From Oscillospiraceae bacterium (lineage in GTDB: Bacteria; Bacillota; Clostridia; Saccharofermentanales; Fastidiosipilaceae), in NCBI GenBank assembly GCA_028704415.1, contig JAQWFM010000014.1:1-38929 (forward strand): a stretch of 38,929 bases of DNA, given 5' to 3'. Positions 8,591 to 18,872 of the stretch are shown in pieces (position 1 is the stretch's first letter; the number at the start of each line of letters is the position of its first letter). Under the pieces are notes generated by a model, which saw only the letters and a list, made by a program, of their open reading frames with translations, made no database searches and was not told the origin of the DNA. A program made the translations under genes and the position numbers.

Positions 8591-8731
8591 TCAGGCCTCA
8601 TGCTCACATTTTTGATTGGCGACAGTACAGCTGGTTTTGCAGGCTGACTGGCAGGATGTCTGGCACTCGCCACAGGCGTGAGATACTGGTTTGCAGGTTT
8701 TGCGATCCACAACCACTTGAATATGTTTCAT
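8591..8731 (-). CDS. scfA: SCIFF (six-cysteines-in-forty-five) ribosomal peptide precursor
   Basis: This 46-residue peptide begins MKHIQVVVDRKTCKPVSH and has the family core ACGECQTSCQSACKTSCTV (about residues 19-37). Cysteines are at 13, 20, 23, 27, 31, 35 and 42: the six family positions plus an extra one at 13. It is the substrate of the radical SAM maturase encoded downstream. The start ATG at 8731 has AAGGAGG nine bases upstream. A consensus promoter lies 38-66 bases upstream of the start codon. The peptide is nearly universal in Clostridia, and its biological role is unknown to me. Neighbouring yajC and tgt fit the chromosomal context I recall for this system. Confidence 0.95.
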   Translation of the reverse strand: MKHIQVVVDRKTCKPVSHACGECQTSCQSACKTSCTVANQKCEHEA

Positions 8732-8768
8732 AACAATCTACCTCCTTATTAGGACTAACAGTGCCTTA

Positions 8769-8797
8769 ATTATACGGTTTATCTGCTGCTCTGCCAA
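8769..8797 (-). promoter_or_regulatory. Strong promoter of scfA
   Basis: TTGGCA (complement of 8792-8797) and a perfect TATAAT (complement of 8769-8774) are separated by exactly 17 bases. The promoter sits between yajC and scfA, so the SCIFF pair can be expressed independently of the queuosine genes. Confidence 0.8.
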
Positions 8798-8857
8798 GAT
8801 GCAATTAGGTTAGCCTGGCAACCGGCCGCTTTGACCGGATAGACAGCCAGTAAAATC

Positions 8858-9208
8858 TCAATTATCACTGACCGGTTTTTTGACGGTATTAATAGCGTCT
8901 CTGCGGAAAGTCAACAATGTATTGGCCACGCTGCTGGCAATGGTGATGTCATCATCCTTGATGTTCACAACCTTGCCTACGACTCCGCCAATGGTCACTA
9001 CGGTATCGCCAACCGCCAGTTTGCCGCGCTCTTCCTTTTGCTTCTTTTCCTGTTTGCGCTGCGGCCGGATTAGAATAAAATACATTAATACCAGCAGGGC
9101 AATCGGCAAAACCAGCATGCTGATCATTGAAGCGGTGCTGGTCTGAGTGGTTGAGGTGTCAGTTGTAGTCAGCGCCAAAGCGGCGCCCAAAAAGATGTGA
9201 GCGGTCAT
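8858..9208 (-). CDS. yajC: Preprotein translocase accessory subunit YajC
   Basis: This is a 116-residue membrane protein with one hydrophobic segment (about residues 30-50) followed by FILIRPQRKQEKKQKEE, the typical YajC membrane exit. A small cytoplasmic domain follows with GDTVVTIGGVVGKVV and DDITIASSVANTLLTFRRDAI. YajC associates with SecDF at the Sec translocon. A longer reading frame begins at 9232, but AGGAGG lies six bases before the ATG at 9208, so that start is chosen. It is preceded by its own promoter and followed by scfA. Confidence 0.92.
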   Translation of the reverse strand: MTAHIFLGAALALTTTDTSTTQTSTASMISMLVLPIALLVLMYFILIRPQRKQEKKQKEERGKLAVGDTVVTIGGVVGKVVNIKDDDITIASSVANTLLTFRRDAINTVKKPVSDN

Positions 9209-9282
9209 GTTTTTCCTCCTGCTTGAGATCACCTGCGATATCCCGCCGGCGTCTGTACCATTGTAATGTTTAAATCTGATTC

Positions 9283-9311
9283 AGCATATCATGCGGCCGG
9301 ACCCCGGTCAA
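9283..9311 (-). promoter_or_regulatory. Extended -10 promoter of yajC
   Basis: TTGACC (complement of 9306-9311) stands 17 bases from TATGCT (complement of 9283-9288). The latter is preceded by TGA, giving an extended -10. Confidence 0.6.
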
Positions 9312-9339
9312 TATTGGCCGGAGGGCTTTACCCGGCGCT

Positions 9340-9370
9340 CTGGCTGGCGGCCGCGGCTGCAGACAGCCAG
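9340..9370. repeat. GC-rich inverted repeat between tgt and yajC
   Basis: CTGGCTG (9340-9346) and CAGCCAG (9364-9370) form a seven-base-pair stem around a very GC-rich loop, directly after tgt. There is no T-tract, so it may slow or protect rather than terminate the queA-tgt transcript. Confidence 0.4.
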
Positions 9371-9387
9371 GCCGGCGCGCCACAGGC

Positions 9388-11572
<2,185 letters not shown>

Positions 11573-11667
11573 ACGTAAACGTTACATCCCGGCGGCATTC
11601 AGGCAGCCGGTCTCCTCAAATTCAGTCGGATGAGGCCTTCAGTCGCATCCGAATATCACAAAGTACG

Positions 11668-11696
11668 ATTATAACGATTAAGAGCACTTTAGTACA
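11668..11696 (-). promoter_or_regulatory. Promoter of queA-tgt
   Basis: A perfect TATAAT (complement of 11668-11673) has a weak -35, TGTACT (complement of 11691-11696), at 17 bases. Confidence 0.5.
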
Positions 11697-11764
11697 GGCG
11701 AGCACAATGGAAAAAGCATGTGCATAGCGAATTTAAGAAGCGGCAAGAATCGGAGCGAATTAAG

Positions 11765-11782
11765 CCCGGTTATCCGGGTTTT
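11765..11782 (+). terminator. Small Rho-independent terminator upstream of dapA
   Basis: CCCGG, loop TTAT, CCGGG and TTTT form a five-base-pair GC stem, extended by AAG/TTT pairs. It sits just upstream of the dapA promoter and no plus-strand gene precedes it, so it may insulate dapA from antisense transcription of queA. Confidence 0.45.
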
Positions 11783-11785
11783 CAT

Positions 11786-11814
11786 TCGCCAGCAGGATCA
11801 GTTTATTATATAAT
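11786..11814 (+). promoter_or_regulatory. Promoter of dapA
   Basis: TCGCCA (11786-11791, four of six match) and a perfect TATAAT (11809-11814) are 17 bases apart. The leader to dapA is about 70 bases. Confidence 0.55.
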
Positions 11815-11888
11815 AGAGCAATCAAGTAGTAGGTTAAAGCAATAAAGTCCCCCGCTTTGACCGCCAACACAAAAATGAGGTAGACAGA

Positions 11889-12767
11889 ATGAAAGCTGTA
11901 TTTAAAGGATCTGCGGTTGCACTGGTAACCCCTTTTAAGAACGATCAGGTTGATTATGAACGGCTGGATCAATTATGTGATGAGCAAATTGCGGCGGGTA
12001 CGGATGCGCTGGTCATCTGCGGCACCACCGGTGAAGCTTCTGCCATGCCGGATGATGAACATATTTCTGTCATTCGCGAAGCCGTACGAGTAACCGCCGG
12101 ACGCGTGCCGGTCATTGCCGGCACCGGCAGCAATGACACCCGCCACGGGGCGGCGCTGTCCCAGGCTGCAGCTAAAGCCGGCGCTGACGCTTTACTCTGC
12201 GTAACCCCCTACTATAATAAAACCTCTCAAAAGGGCTTGATCCAGCACTTTACCGCCACCGCGGCGGCGGTAGATTTGCCCATCATCCTCTATAATGTTC
12301 CGTCCCGTACCAGTCTTAACATTCAGCCTCAGACCTATGCGGCCCTGGCAGACGTAGAAAACATAGTTGGCATTAAAGAATGCAATCTGGGTCAGGTCGG
12401 GGATATTTTCCAGCTGACCGGAGATCGTTTCGCGGTATACTCCGGGGAGGATGGCCTGGTGCTGCCTCTGATGGCCTTAGGCGGTCTGGGGGTCATTTCC
12501 GTTATCGCCAACATAGTGCCGCAACGCACGGTGGCCATGACTCATGCCTGGTTGAACGGTGATATTCAGACAGCCAGAGCGGAACAAATCAGCTTGTTGC
12601 CGCTGATTCACGCCTGTTTTTGTGATGTCAACCCGATACCGATTAAGGCGGCCATGAACCTGCTGCATAAAGCTGTTGGCCCTTGCCGTCTGCCCCTGAC
12701 TGACTTAAGTGAAGCGGATACCAGGCGGCTTCAGCAAGTACTGAAAGATTATGCGTTGCTGGCCTGA
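11889..12767 (+). CDS. dapA: 4-hydroxy-tetrahydrodipicolinate synthase
   Basis: The 292-residue TIM-barrel aldolase condenses pyruvate with aspartate semialdehyde, the first step of the diaminopimelate/lysine branch. Visible residues are the substrate loop CGTTGEA (about 44-50), the catalytic tyrosine in ILYNVPSRT, and the Schiff-base lysine in VGIKECN (about residue 161). GSNDTR and SGEDGLVLP are also family features. GAGG stands about nine bases before the ATG. dapB follows after 131 bases, so the two genes probably form an operon for cell-wall DAP and lysine. Confidence 0.97.
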   Translation: MKAVFKGSAVALVTPFKNDQVDYERLDQLCDEQIAAGTDALVICGTTGEASAMPDDEHISVIREAVRVTAGRVPVIAGTGSNDTRHGAALSQAAAKAGADALLCVTPYYNKTSQKGLIQHFTATAAAVDLPIILYNVPSRTSLNIQPQTYAALADVENIVGIKECNLGQVGDIFQLTGDRFAVYSGEDGLVLPLMALGGLGVISVIANIVPQRTVAMTHAWLNGDIQTARAEQISLLPLIHACFCDVNPIPIKAAMNLLHKAVGPCRLPLTDLSEADTRRLQQVLKDYALLA

Positions 12768-12847
12768 ATCGGCCGTCTGCCTGCTTCAGACCAGTCAGGG
12801 CAGAACCCGGGGCTGGCTTAAGGCCTGGCAGCAGCCTGAAGACATAT

Positions 12848-12879
12848 CAGGATCCCGGCGCCCAGGCACCGGGATCCTG
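12848..12879 (+). repeat. Long perfect hairpin between dapA and dapB
   Basis: CAGGATCCCGG (12848-12858) and CCGGGATCCTG (12869-12879) form an 11-base-pair perfect stem with a ten-base loop that can itself pair GCC with GGC. No T-tract follows. It ends about 10 bases before the dapB ribosome binding site. It could stabilise or process the mRNA, pause polymerase, or limit dapB translation. Confidence 0.6.
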
Positions 12880-12898
12880 CGACAAGAAAGGATATTGT

Positions 12899-13723
12899 AT
12901 GGATCAGGTCAGGCAACCAACTAACCGCAGCCCGCTGCGTATTCTGCTGGCGGGAGCCTCCGGCCATATGGGGCAAATTGTAAGCGAACTGATTAAGCAA
13001 CAGCCAGATGATTATCAATTAACCGCTGTCTTAAGCGGGCATCAACACCCGGCCGAGGCGGTGGTGCCAGGCTGGCCAGGTCATTTGCAAGCGCTTGCCG
13101 GCGCAAACTGGGAGGTGCTGATTGATTTTTCCAGTCCCGCCTTGTTGCCCGCAATTCAGGAACTCCTGAGCCTGCACCCCGCGCCGGCGGTTCTGGCCAC
13201 CACCGGTTACAACGAAACCGAACTGGCCCAAATTAAGCAATTAGCTCTGACCCTGCCTGTATTTATGTCTGCTAATATGTCTTTGGGAATTCATGTCATG
13301 CAGCGGTTAATTGCTCAGGCAGCCAGATATCTGTATCCGGCTTATGATATTGAGATAGTAGAAGCCCACCACCGCCGCAAGGTTGATGCGCCTTCTGGTA
13401 CGGCGCTATTGCTGGCGCATACCCTGCAGGATGAAATCCATCGGGCTCAGGGAGCAGACTTAAGCCTGACCTTTGACCGCAGCCAGATCCGGCAGGCACG
13501 GCCCGCTGATGAGATTGGGATTGCCTCCATCAGAGGAGGCAATATAGCCGGCGAGCACGAAGTCATTTTTGCCGGCCAGGCGGATATCCTGACCGTAAGG
13601 CACAGTGCGCTTTCCAGATCTGTTTTTGCTCAGGGGGCACTAAAGGCAGCTGCCTTTTTGAGCAACCGCGCGGCGGGGTTATACAGTATGGATGATCTGC
13701 TGGATCAATTAGCCAGGCCTTAA
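12899..13723 (+). CDS. dapB: 4-hydroxy-tetrahydrodipicolinate reductase
   Basis: The 274-residue NAD(P)H-dependent enzyme catalyses the second step of the DAP pathway. It has the dinucleotide-binding motif LLAGASGHMGQ (about 16-26), TTGYNETEL, and SANMSLGIHVM. The catalytic signature EAHHRRKVDAPSGTA contains the His and Lys used for hydride and proton transfer. IRGGNIAGEHEVIF near the C-terminus is typical. AAGGA lies nine bases before the ATG. The N-terminus has a short, non-conserved extension before the Rossmann fold. It is probably co-transcribed with dapA. Confidence 0.96.
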   Translation: MDQVRQPTNRSPLRILLAGASGHMGQIVSELIKQQPDDYQLTAVLSGHQHPAEAVVPGWPGHLQALAGANWEVLIDFSSPALLPAIQELLSLHPAPAVLATTGYNETELAQIKQLALTLPVFMSANMSLGIHVMQRLIAQAARYLYPAYDIEIVEAHHRRKVDAPSGTALLLAHTLQDEIHRAQGADLSLTFDRSQIRQARPADEIGIASIRGGNIAGEHEVIFAGQADILTVRHSALSRSVFAQGALKAAAFLSNRAAGLYSMDDLLDQLARP

Positions 13724-13800
13724 GGCAAGTACTTAACCGCCATCCGGACCAGTTTATCCAGAGCGGGCCTGTGATCAGGCTGTAAATTACAGGAATGAGC

Positions 13801-13838
13801 GCGGTTAATAGCTGGCCAGACAGGGATTAACCGCACTT
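13801..13838 (+). terminator. Probable terminator after dapB
   Basis: GCGGTTAAT (13801-13809) and ATTAACCGC (13826-13834) form a nine-base-pair stem, then ACTTTT. The loop is long (16 bases) and the T-tract short. It stands between the convergent dapB and DUF624 genes. Confidence 0.5.
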
Positions 13839-13890
13839 TTCGTCTCAGGGGCATAGCTAAGTGAGGCGACGGCCAGGCTAAATCCGGCTG

Positions 13891-14997
13891 TCAGGCAGGT
13901 GAGCCTTCAGGTGCGGGCAGTTGTCCGGGCGCTTTCCGGCCAGACTGGTCCGGCGCTGGCTGCCGGCTTTCGTGACCTTCAGCCGAGTTGTCATCAGGCG
14001 CTTCCTCCGGCGCCTGATCCTCAGCGGTCTCTGGCTCGGCTTCTTCTTCCTCGGCTTCGTCCTCTTCGGCCGCTTCAGCCTCTGCGGTCTCCTGCATAGG
14101 CTTAATCATATAACGCTGAATTTGCCGGTTGATAAAGAAGTTAACCAGCAGTAAATTACAGCCAAACGCAAACACAACATAGTACACCACAGTTAACAGC
14201 AGACCCAGGCGACTCAGAAAGTAAAGCAGCAGAGCGGGGATAACCAACAGGATCAGTAACTGGGCCAGCAGGATCAGGAAGTTAAAAGGCAGTCTGAGAA
14301 TAAAAAACAAAAATGCGTTACGGTAAATATCTTTTAATTTCAAATCAAAAGTGATCATCATTTGGTAAACATACATCAGCATAAAAGTTATGCATATAAA
14401 AAGCAGCACAATAACGGTGGACAGCAGCGTCCGCAGGATACCATTGCTGATTGTTCTGCGGTAGAAAACAAAGGCCACCGGCAGCAGGAAACTGGCGGCC
14501 AGTGAGAGCAGACAGGTGATGGTGGATTGTTTCCAGTTTTTGCGGGCGTGCTCCCAAAAATCAGACCAGACAAAAGCGTGTTCCTCCCGTCCGTAATTGC
14601 GCATCAGATAAGTCACACCGGCCTGAATAGGCCCGGTCACAACGTAAGCCAAGCCAATCAGTAAGCCCATGACCAGCACCGTGATTCCCAGAATAACCAT
14701 AGAAGAAAGATCTGATACAGTCACCCCTTCATTTAACTGGGCATCCGCGAAGATCTGGTTGAGATTATCCAGTGTCATACCGGGAAACAGCAACTGGAGT
14801 AAATATGAGCTGACCAGGAAAGCCAGGACAAAGGAAAGTAAACTAAACAGGCTGTACATCAAGCTGATGGTACAAACCTTCCAGAACTTGCGGCCGAGGA
14901 TGCCAAAAAATGTAGCAACCGGGCCTTTAGGCGGCGCGTCCGGGTCTACCCCCGGTCCCTCTTTGGTAAAATCAAACAAGCCAAAAAATCCAGCCAT
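13891..14997 (-). CDS. DUF624 (YesL-like) membrane protein with acidic tail
   Basis: This 368-residue integral membrane protein has about five or six hydrophobic segments. The sequence between them, GPIQAGVTYLMRNYGREEH followed by AFVWSDFWEHARKNWKQS, matches the DUF624/YesL signature. That family is unassigned in function and often lies near sugar ABC transporters, which are absent here. The last 70 residues are unusual for the family: a Glu/Ala-rich stretch (about 300-345) followed by a Pro/Gln/Ser-rich end, probably disordered and cytoplasmic. An upstream in-frame ATG at 15057 exists. The start at 14997 is chosen because AAGGA lies nine bases before it and MAGFFGLFDF resembles the family N-terminus. 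It has its own promoter. Confidence 0.8.
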   Translation of the reverse strand: MAGFFGLFDFTKEGPGVDPDAPPKGPVATFFGILGRKFWKVCTISLMYSLFSLLSFVLAFLVSSYLLQLLFPGMTLDNLNQIFADAQLNEGVTVSDLSSMVILGITVLVMGLLIGLAYVVTGPIQAGVTYLMRNYGREEHAFVWSDFWEHARKNWKQSTITCLLSLAASFLLPVAFVFYRRTISNGILRTLLSTVIVLLFICITFMLMYVYQMMITFDLKLKDIYRNAFLFFILRLPFNFLILLAQLLILLVIPALLLYFLSRLGLLLTVVYYVVFAFGCNLLLVNFFINRQIQRYMIKPMQETAEAEAAEEDEAEEEEAEPETAEDQAPEEAPDDNSAEGHESRQPAPDQSGRKAPGQLPAPEGSPA

Positions 14998-15027
14998 CTT
15001 TATGATCCTTTCCATGACATTAGACCA

Positions 15028-15057
15028 ATTATATACCCAGTTTTTACTTTTTAACAA
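15028..15057 (-). promoter_or_regulatory. Promoter of the DUF624 gene
   Basis: TTGTTA (complement of 15052-15057) and a perfect TATAAT (complement of 15028-15033) are 18 bases apart. This would give a very short leader before the AAGGA site. Confidence 0.6.
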
Positions 15058-15118
15058 TATTAAGGCGAAAGTCAGTTTACTTCAGCCCGGAGGGCACCGT
15101 CGCGGCGGCAGTTTCAGG

Positions 15119-16468
15119 CTAGATCGGCGGGAGCGAAACGGCCAGGCTTTTTATTTCCATTAAGCTGGTTTCGATCAGTGCTTGCTGCCGGGCTTCCTTA
15201 ACGGCTTTTCTGGGCAGGTCTGCCGGCAGCTGCGGTGCGGTTACCAGACCGAAGTTGGCATTCATAGGCTGGAAATGCCTGACTGCCGGGTCCGAAATAT
15301 ATGCCGCCATGCTGCCACAAACCGTGGCTGCCGAAGGTATGTAAGGGTCTGACAGACCGCGGGCGCGCAGAGCCGCATTGATGCCGGCCAGAAGGCCGGA
15401 AGCAGTCGATTCAACATAACCTTCTACGCCAGTCATCTGTCCGGCAAAAAACCAATCCGGTTTAAGGCGGGCCTGATAAGTAGCGGTGAGGGTCTGCGGA
15501 GAGTTCAGAAATGTATTGCGATGCATCACGCCATAACGCAAAATCTCAGCATTTTCCAGACCCGGGATTAGTCTGAAGATCTCTCGCTGCTGCCCAAACC
15601 TGAGCCGGGTCTGAAAGCCAACCATATTATACATGGAATCGGCGCGGTCATCCTGGCGCAGCTGAACACAGGCATAAGGCCTTCTGCCGGTCCGCGGGTC
15701 CGTCAGGCCAACGGGCTTCAGCGGTCCATAGCGGATCGTATCCTTGCCTCGTTTCGCCATGGTTTCAATCGGCATACAGCCCTCAAAAACGGTTTCCCGG
15801 TCAAAATCTTTGACATCTGCCAGCTCTCCATTAATCAAGGCAGCCACAAAATGTTCATACTGCTGTTGATCCATCGGGCAATTAAGATAATCAGCACTGC
15901 CGCGGTCATAGCGCGATTGCCTGAAGGCAATGCTTTGATCAATGCTTTCCAGGCTTATAATTGGCGCCGCCGCATCAAAAAAGTGCAGCGTCTCCGCCCC
16001 CAGCGCATTTTGGATATGATCTAGCAAACGTCCCTGGGTAAGCGGGCCCGTCGCAATAACCACGATGCCTTCAGCCGGTATGGCGTCAATTTGTGCAGAG
16101 GTAAAGCTTAACAGCGGATGTTGCTTAAGTTTTTGAGTAATATAAGCGGAAAACTCATCCCGGTCTACGGCCAGCGCACCTCCCGCGGGGATGCGGCAAT
16201 GATCAGCCGCGTCCATAATCAGCGAGCCTTGTAACCGGAGTTCTGCCTTCAGCAACCCTACGGCATTACTCAGGCGGTCAGACCGCAAAGAATTGGAACA
16301 CACCAGTTCGGCAAAACCAGCCTGGTGATGTGCCGGCGTAAATTGCTCAGGCTTCATGTCAATCAGGTTCACCGGGATGCCAAAACGCAACAGCTGCCAA
16401 CTGGCCTCGGCTCCTGCCAGCCCCGCGCCAATCACCGTGACAGCCGGTCCGTTATATGTATTGGTCAT
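15119..16468 (-). CDS. trmFO: tRNA m5U54 methyltransferase, folate/FAD-dependent
   Basis: The 449-residue flavoprotein methylates U54 in the T-loop of tRNA using methylenetetrahydrofolate. The FAD site VTVIGAGLAGAEAS is at residues 10-23. The family motif ELVCSNSLRSDRLSNAVGLL (about 54-73) includes a conserved cysteine. FEGCMPIETMAKRG holds the second conserved cysteine. GPLKPVGLTDPRTG, MVGFQTRL and GVEGYVESTASGL are also diagnostic. The ATG shares one base with the topA stop (TAATG), implying coupled translation. comM-dprA-topA-trmFO is a common Firmicutes order. Confidence 0.97.
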   Translation of the reverse strand: MTNTYNGPAVTVIGAGLAGAEASWQLLRFGIPVNLIDMKPEQFTPAHHQAGFAELVCSNSLRSDRLSNAVGLLKAELRLQGSLIMDAADHCRIPAGGALAVDRDEFSAYITQKLKQHPLLSFTSAQIDAIPAEGIVVIATGPLTQGRLLDHIQNALGAETLHFFDAAAPIISLESIDQSIAFRQSRYDRGSADYLNCPMDQQQYEHFVAALINGELADVKDFDRETVFEGCMPIETMAKRGKDTIRYGPLKPVGLTDPRTGRRPYACVQLRQDDRADSMYNMVGFQTRLRFGQQREIFRLIPGLENAEILRYGVMHRNTFLNSPQTLTATYQARLKPDWFFAGQMTGVEGYVESTASGLLAGINAALRARGLSDPYIPSAATVCGSMAAYISDPAVRHFQPMNANFGLVTAPQLPADLPRKAVKEARQQALIETSLMEIKSLAVSLPPI

Positions 16469-18684
16469 TAAGCTTCGCCTTCCTGTGTCTGCTGCGCTGT
16501 TTTTTCAGATGGTTGTGCCGCCTCAGTTTTTTTCTTTTTACTCCGCGCGTTGGTAGGGCAGTCCGGGTTGCTGCATTTGGGGAAACTGCGGCCTCTGAAA
16601 CGCTTAAATACCATATAAGCGCCACAAGTCTCACATTTTTGTCCGTCTATGGGAAGATCCCAGGAGATAAACTTGCAGTCAGGATCAGAACCCTTTTTGT
16701 CACAGACATAAAAAGTGCTGCCGCGCCGGCTTTTTCTGGTTTCAAGGCCCGAGCCGCAGAGAGGACAGTGGGCATTGACCTTTTCAGCCAGATTGCGGGT
16801 ATATTTACATTCCGGGAAATTGGAACAGGCGACAAACTTACCGTAACGGCCTTCTTTAATGACCAGATTGCCGCCGCACTCCGGACACTTTTCCTCCAGC
16901 TGCACCACTGGCATCTTGACCCGATCCACGTGTTCGGCAGCATGTTCCACTTCCTTATGAAAAGGCGGATAAAATGCATCCAGCACTTTGACCCAGTTTT
17001 CCTTGCCCTCCTCCACAATATCGAGTTTGCTTTCCATACCGGCGGTAAAGGCGACATCCACAATATCTTTGAAATTATCAGCCAGCAAATGCGTCACAAC
17101 GGTACCAAGATTAGTGGGAAGTAATTGCCGCTGCTGCTTCTCGACATATTTACGGGCCAGAATGGTGGAAATAGTCGGCGCGTAGGTGGACGGACGGCCG
17201 ATCCCTTTTTCCTCCATCGCCTTAATCAGACTGGCTTCAGTATATCGGGCCGGCGGCTGGGTAAATTTTTGGGTGGGTGTGGTCAGCAAATTTTTAAGGC
17301 TCTGACCTTCCTCCAGCGCAGGAATTTCTTCAGGATTATCGGCTTTATTGCTGTCGTCTTTATTGCTGTCCTCTGCCTCCGCCTGTTGTTCCGCCTGATC
17401 CAGTTTTATGTCTGCGTAAGCAGCTAAAAAGCCGGGAAACACCACCCGTTCTCCGCTTGACCTGAACAACTGTTGCTGGCAGACGGTATCCACCACCAGG
17501 GTATCTATCCTGGCGGCTGACATTTGCGAAGCCAGAAAGCGTTCCCAGATGAGTTTATACAGGCGATACTGGTCACGGGTCAGGTGCCGCTCCAGCTCCT
17601 GCGGGGAGAGTTCAAAGTGGGCCGGTCTGATCGCTTCATGCGCGTCCTGAGCCGAATGACGGTTTTTAAACAGGCGCGGCTGTTTGGGGACATATGCGGC
17701 GCCATAATGTTTGCCAATCAGCTCTCTGGCAGCCGTCAGCGCCTCTTGTGAAATCCGGACTGAATCCGTTCTGATATACGTAACCAGAGCCGTAGCCCCC
17801 TGGCCTGGAATATCCACCCCTTCATAAATCTGCTGGGCCACACTCATGGTCTTCTTGGATGAAAAGCTCAGGCGCCTTGCAGCTTCCTGCTGCAAGGTGC
17901 TGGTAGTAAAAGGCGCATACGGCTGACGCTGTTTTTGCCCCTTTTTAATCCGCTGGACCTGAAACTCGTTATCCTTAATGTCCCGAATGACGGCGTCAGT
18001 CATCTCTTTATTCAGCAGCCGGACTTTTTCAAGCTTGTCATGTTTCAGGACACCCTGGTACCTGGCCGTAAAGCTCTCCCGCGCAGCAGTTTCAAGCTTG
18101 ACTTGCAAGAGCCAGTACTCCTCTGGCTTAAAGCGGTTGATCTCCTCTTCCCGGTCCACCACCAGTTTGGTAGCAACGGATTGAACTCTGCCGGCAGATA
18201 ACCCTGTCCTGACCTTTTTCCACAGTAAGGGACTAAGCTCATAACCCACCAGGCGGTCCAAAATACGTCTGGCTTGCTGGGCATCAACCAGATTCATATC
18301 AATGGCCCGAGGGTGCATGATCGCTTCCTTAACCGCTTTTTCAGTAATTTCATTGAAAGTAACCCGACAGTCAGACGCAGGGTCAATTTTCAGCAACGTT
18401 GACAAGTGCCAGGCAATGGCTTCTCCCTCACGGTCCGGGTCAGTAGCAATCAGGACCCGGTCCGCCGTTTTGGCATCATCCTTCAGTTCCCTGATCACCT
18501 TATCTTTACCCTTCATATTGATGTATCGCGGTTTATATTCATGCTCAACATCTACGCCCAGCGATGAGGAAGGCAAATCCCGTACATGTCCTACCGACGC
18601 TTCGATGCGGTAATGCTCCCCCAGATAGCGGCCAATCGTTTTGGCTTTGGCTGGTGACTCTACAATAACCAGTGTTCTTCCCAT
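16468..18684 (-). CDS. topA: DNA topoisomerase I
   Basis: The 738-residue type IA topoisomerase relaxes negative supercoils. The TOPRIM domain has VIVESPAKAKTI (E9) and ATDPDREGEAIAWH. LSAGRVQSVATKLVVDREEE is present (about 162-181). The active-site tyrosine is Y303 in VTYIRTDSVRIS. GIGRPSTYAPTI follows. An acidic, Asn/Asp-rich insert lies at about 440-470. The C-terminus has three zinc ribbons: CPECGG with CSNFPEC, CPLCGS with CDKKGSDPDC, and CETCGA with CSNPDC. It ends in a Lys-rich tail. AAGGAAC lies upstream of the ATG. Confidence 0.98.
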   Translation of the reverse strand: MGRTLVIVESPAKAKTIGRYLGEHYRIEASVGHVRDLPSSSLGVDVEHEYKPRYINMKGKDKVIRELKDDAKTADRVLIATDPDREGEAIAWHLSTLLKIDPASDCRVTFNEITEKAVKEAIMHPRAIDMNLVDAQQARRILDRLVGYELSPLLWKKVRTGLSAGRVQSVATKLVVDREEEINRFKPEEYWLLQVKLETAARESFTARYQGVLKHDKLEKVRLLNKEMTDAVIRDIKDNEFQVQRIKKGQKQRQPYAPFTTSTLQQEAARRLSFSSKKTMSVAQQIYEGVDIPGQGATALVTYIRTDSVRISQEALTAARELIGKHYGAAYVPKQPRLFKNRHSAQDAHEAIRPAHFELSPQELERHLTRDQYRLYKLIWERFLASQMSAARIDTLVVDTVCQQQLFRSSGERVVFPGFLAAYADIKLDQAEQQAEAEDSNKDDSNKADNPEEIPALEEGQSLKNLLTTPTQKFTQPPARYTEASLIKAMEEKGIGRPSTYAPTISTILARKYVEKQQRQLLPTNLGTVVTHLLADNFKDIVDVAFTAGMESKLDIVEEGKENWVKVLDAFYPPFHKEVEHAAEHVDRVKMPVVQLEEKCPECGGNLVIKEGRYGKFVACSNFPECKYTRNLAEKVNAHCPLCGSGLETRKSRRGSTFYVCDKKGSDPDCKFISWDLPIDGQKCETCGAYMVFKRFRGRSFPKCSNPDCPTNARSKKKKTEAAQPSEKTAQQTQEGEA

Positions 18685-18822
18685 TCAAACCGTTCCTTAC
18701 TTATATAAATTATGTGTCAGTCAGGCTGCATAATAACAGAAAACAGCTCCAATCAGCTAATCCAGACTAATATTCAGTCTCTGGTAAAGCTAGTTTAGGA
18801 TAATTCGGGCTGATTTCCTTAA

Positions 18823-18851
18823 TATATACAACGGCGTCTGCCAAATGTCAA
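18823..18851 (-). promoter_or_regulatory. Promoter of topA
   Basis: A perfect -35 TTGACA (complement of 18846-18851) stands 17 bases from TATATA, or 19 from TATATT, just after the dprA stop. topA-trmFO can thus be expressed separately from comM-dprA. Confidence 0.65.
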
Positions 18852-18872
18852 AACCAGATTGTAAACTTATAG

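Larger units (their letters stand above)
11573..11888. other. 316-base divergent intergenic region queA/dapA
   Basis: No protein gene is visible. The region holds the queA promoter and leader on the left and a small terminator plus the dapA promoter on the right. The queA leader has a direct repeat TTCAGTCG (11621-11628 and 11638-11645) and a six-base-pair hairpin CGGATG/CATCCG (11627-11632, 11646-11651). I found no preQ1, lysine or T-box riboswitch consensus. The central 11700-11760 is unassigned. Confidence 0.6.

Noticed and set aside
11760-11972. Minus-strand 70-codon frame over the dapA promoter and start
   Set aside because: It is antisense to the dapA promoter and N-terminus, with no ribosome binding site or recognisable product.
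16456-17124. Plus-strand frame of 222 codons within topA
   Set aside because: It is fully antisense to the conserved zinc-ribbon region of topA, with no ribosome binding site or family resemblance.
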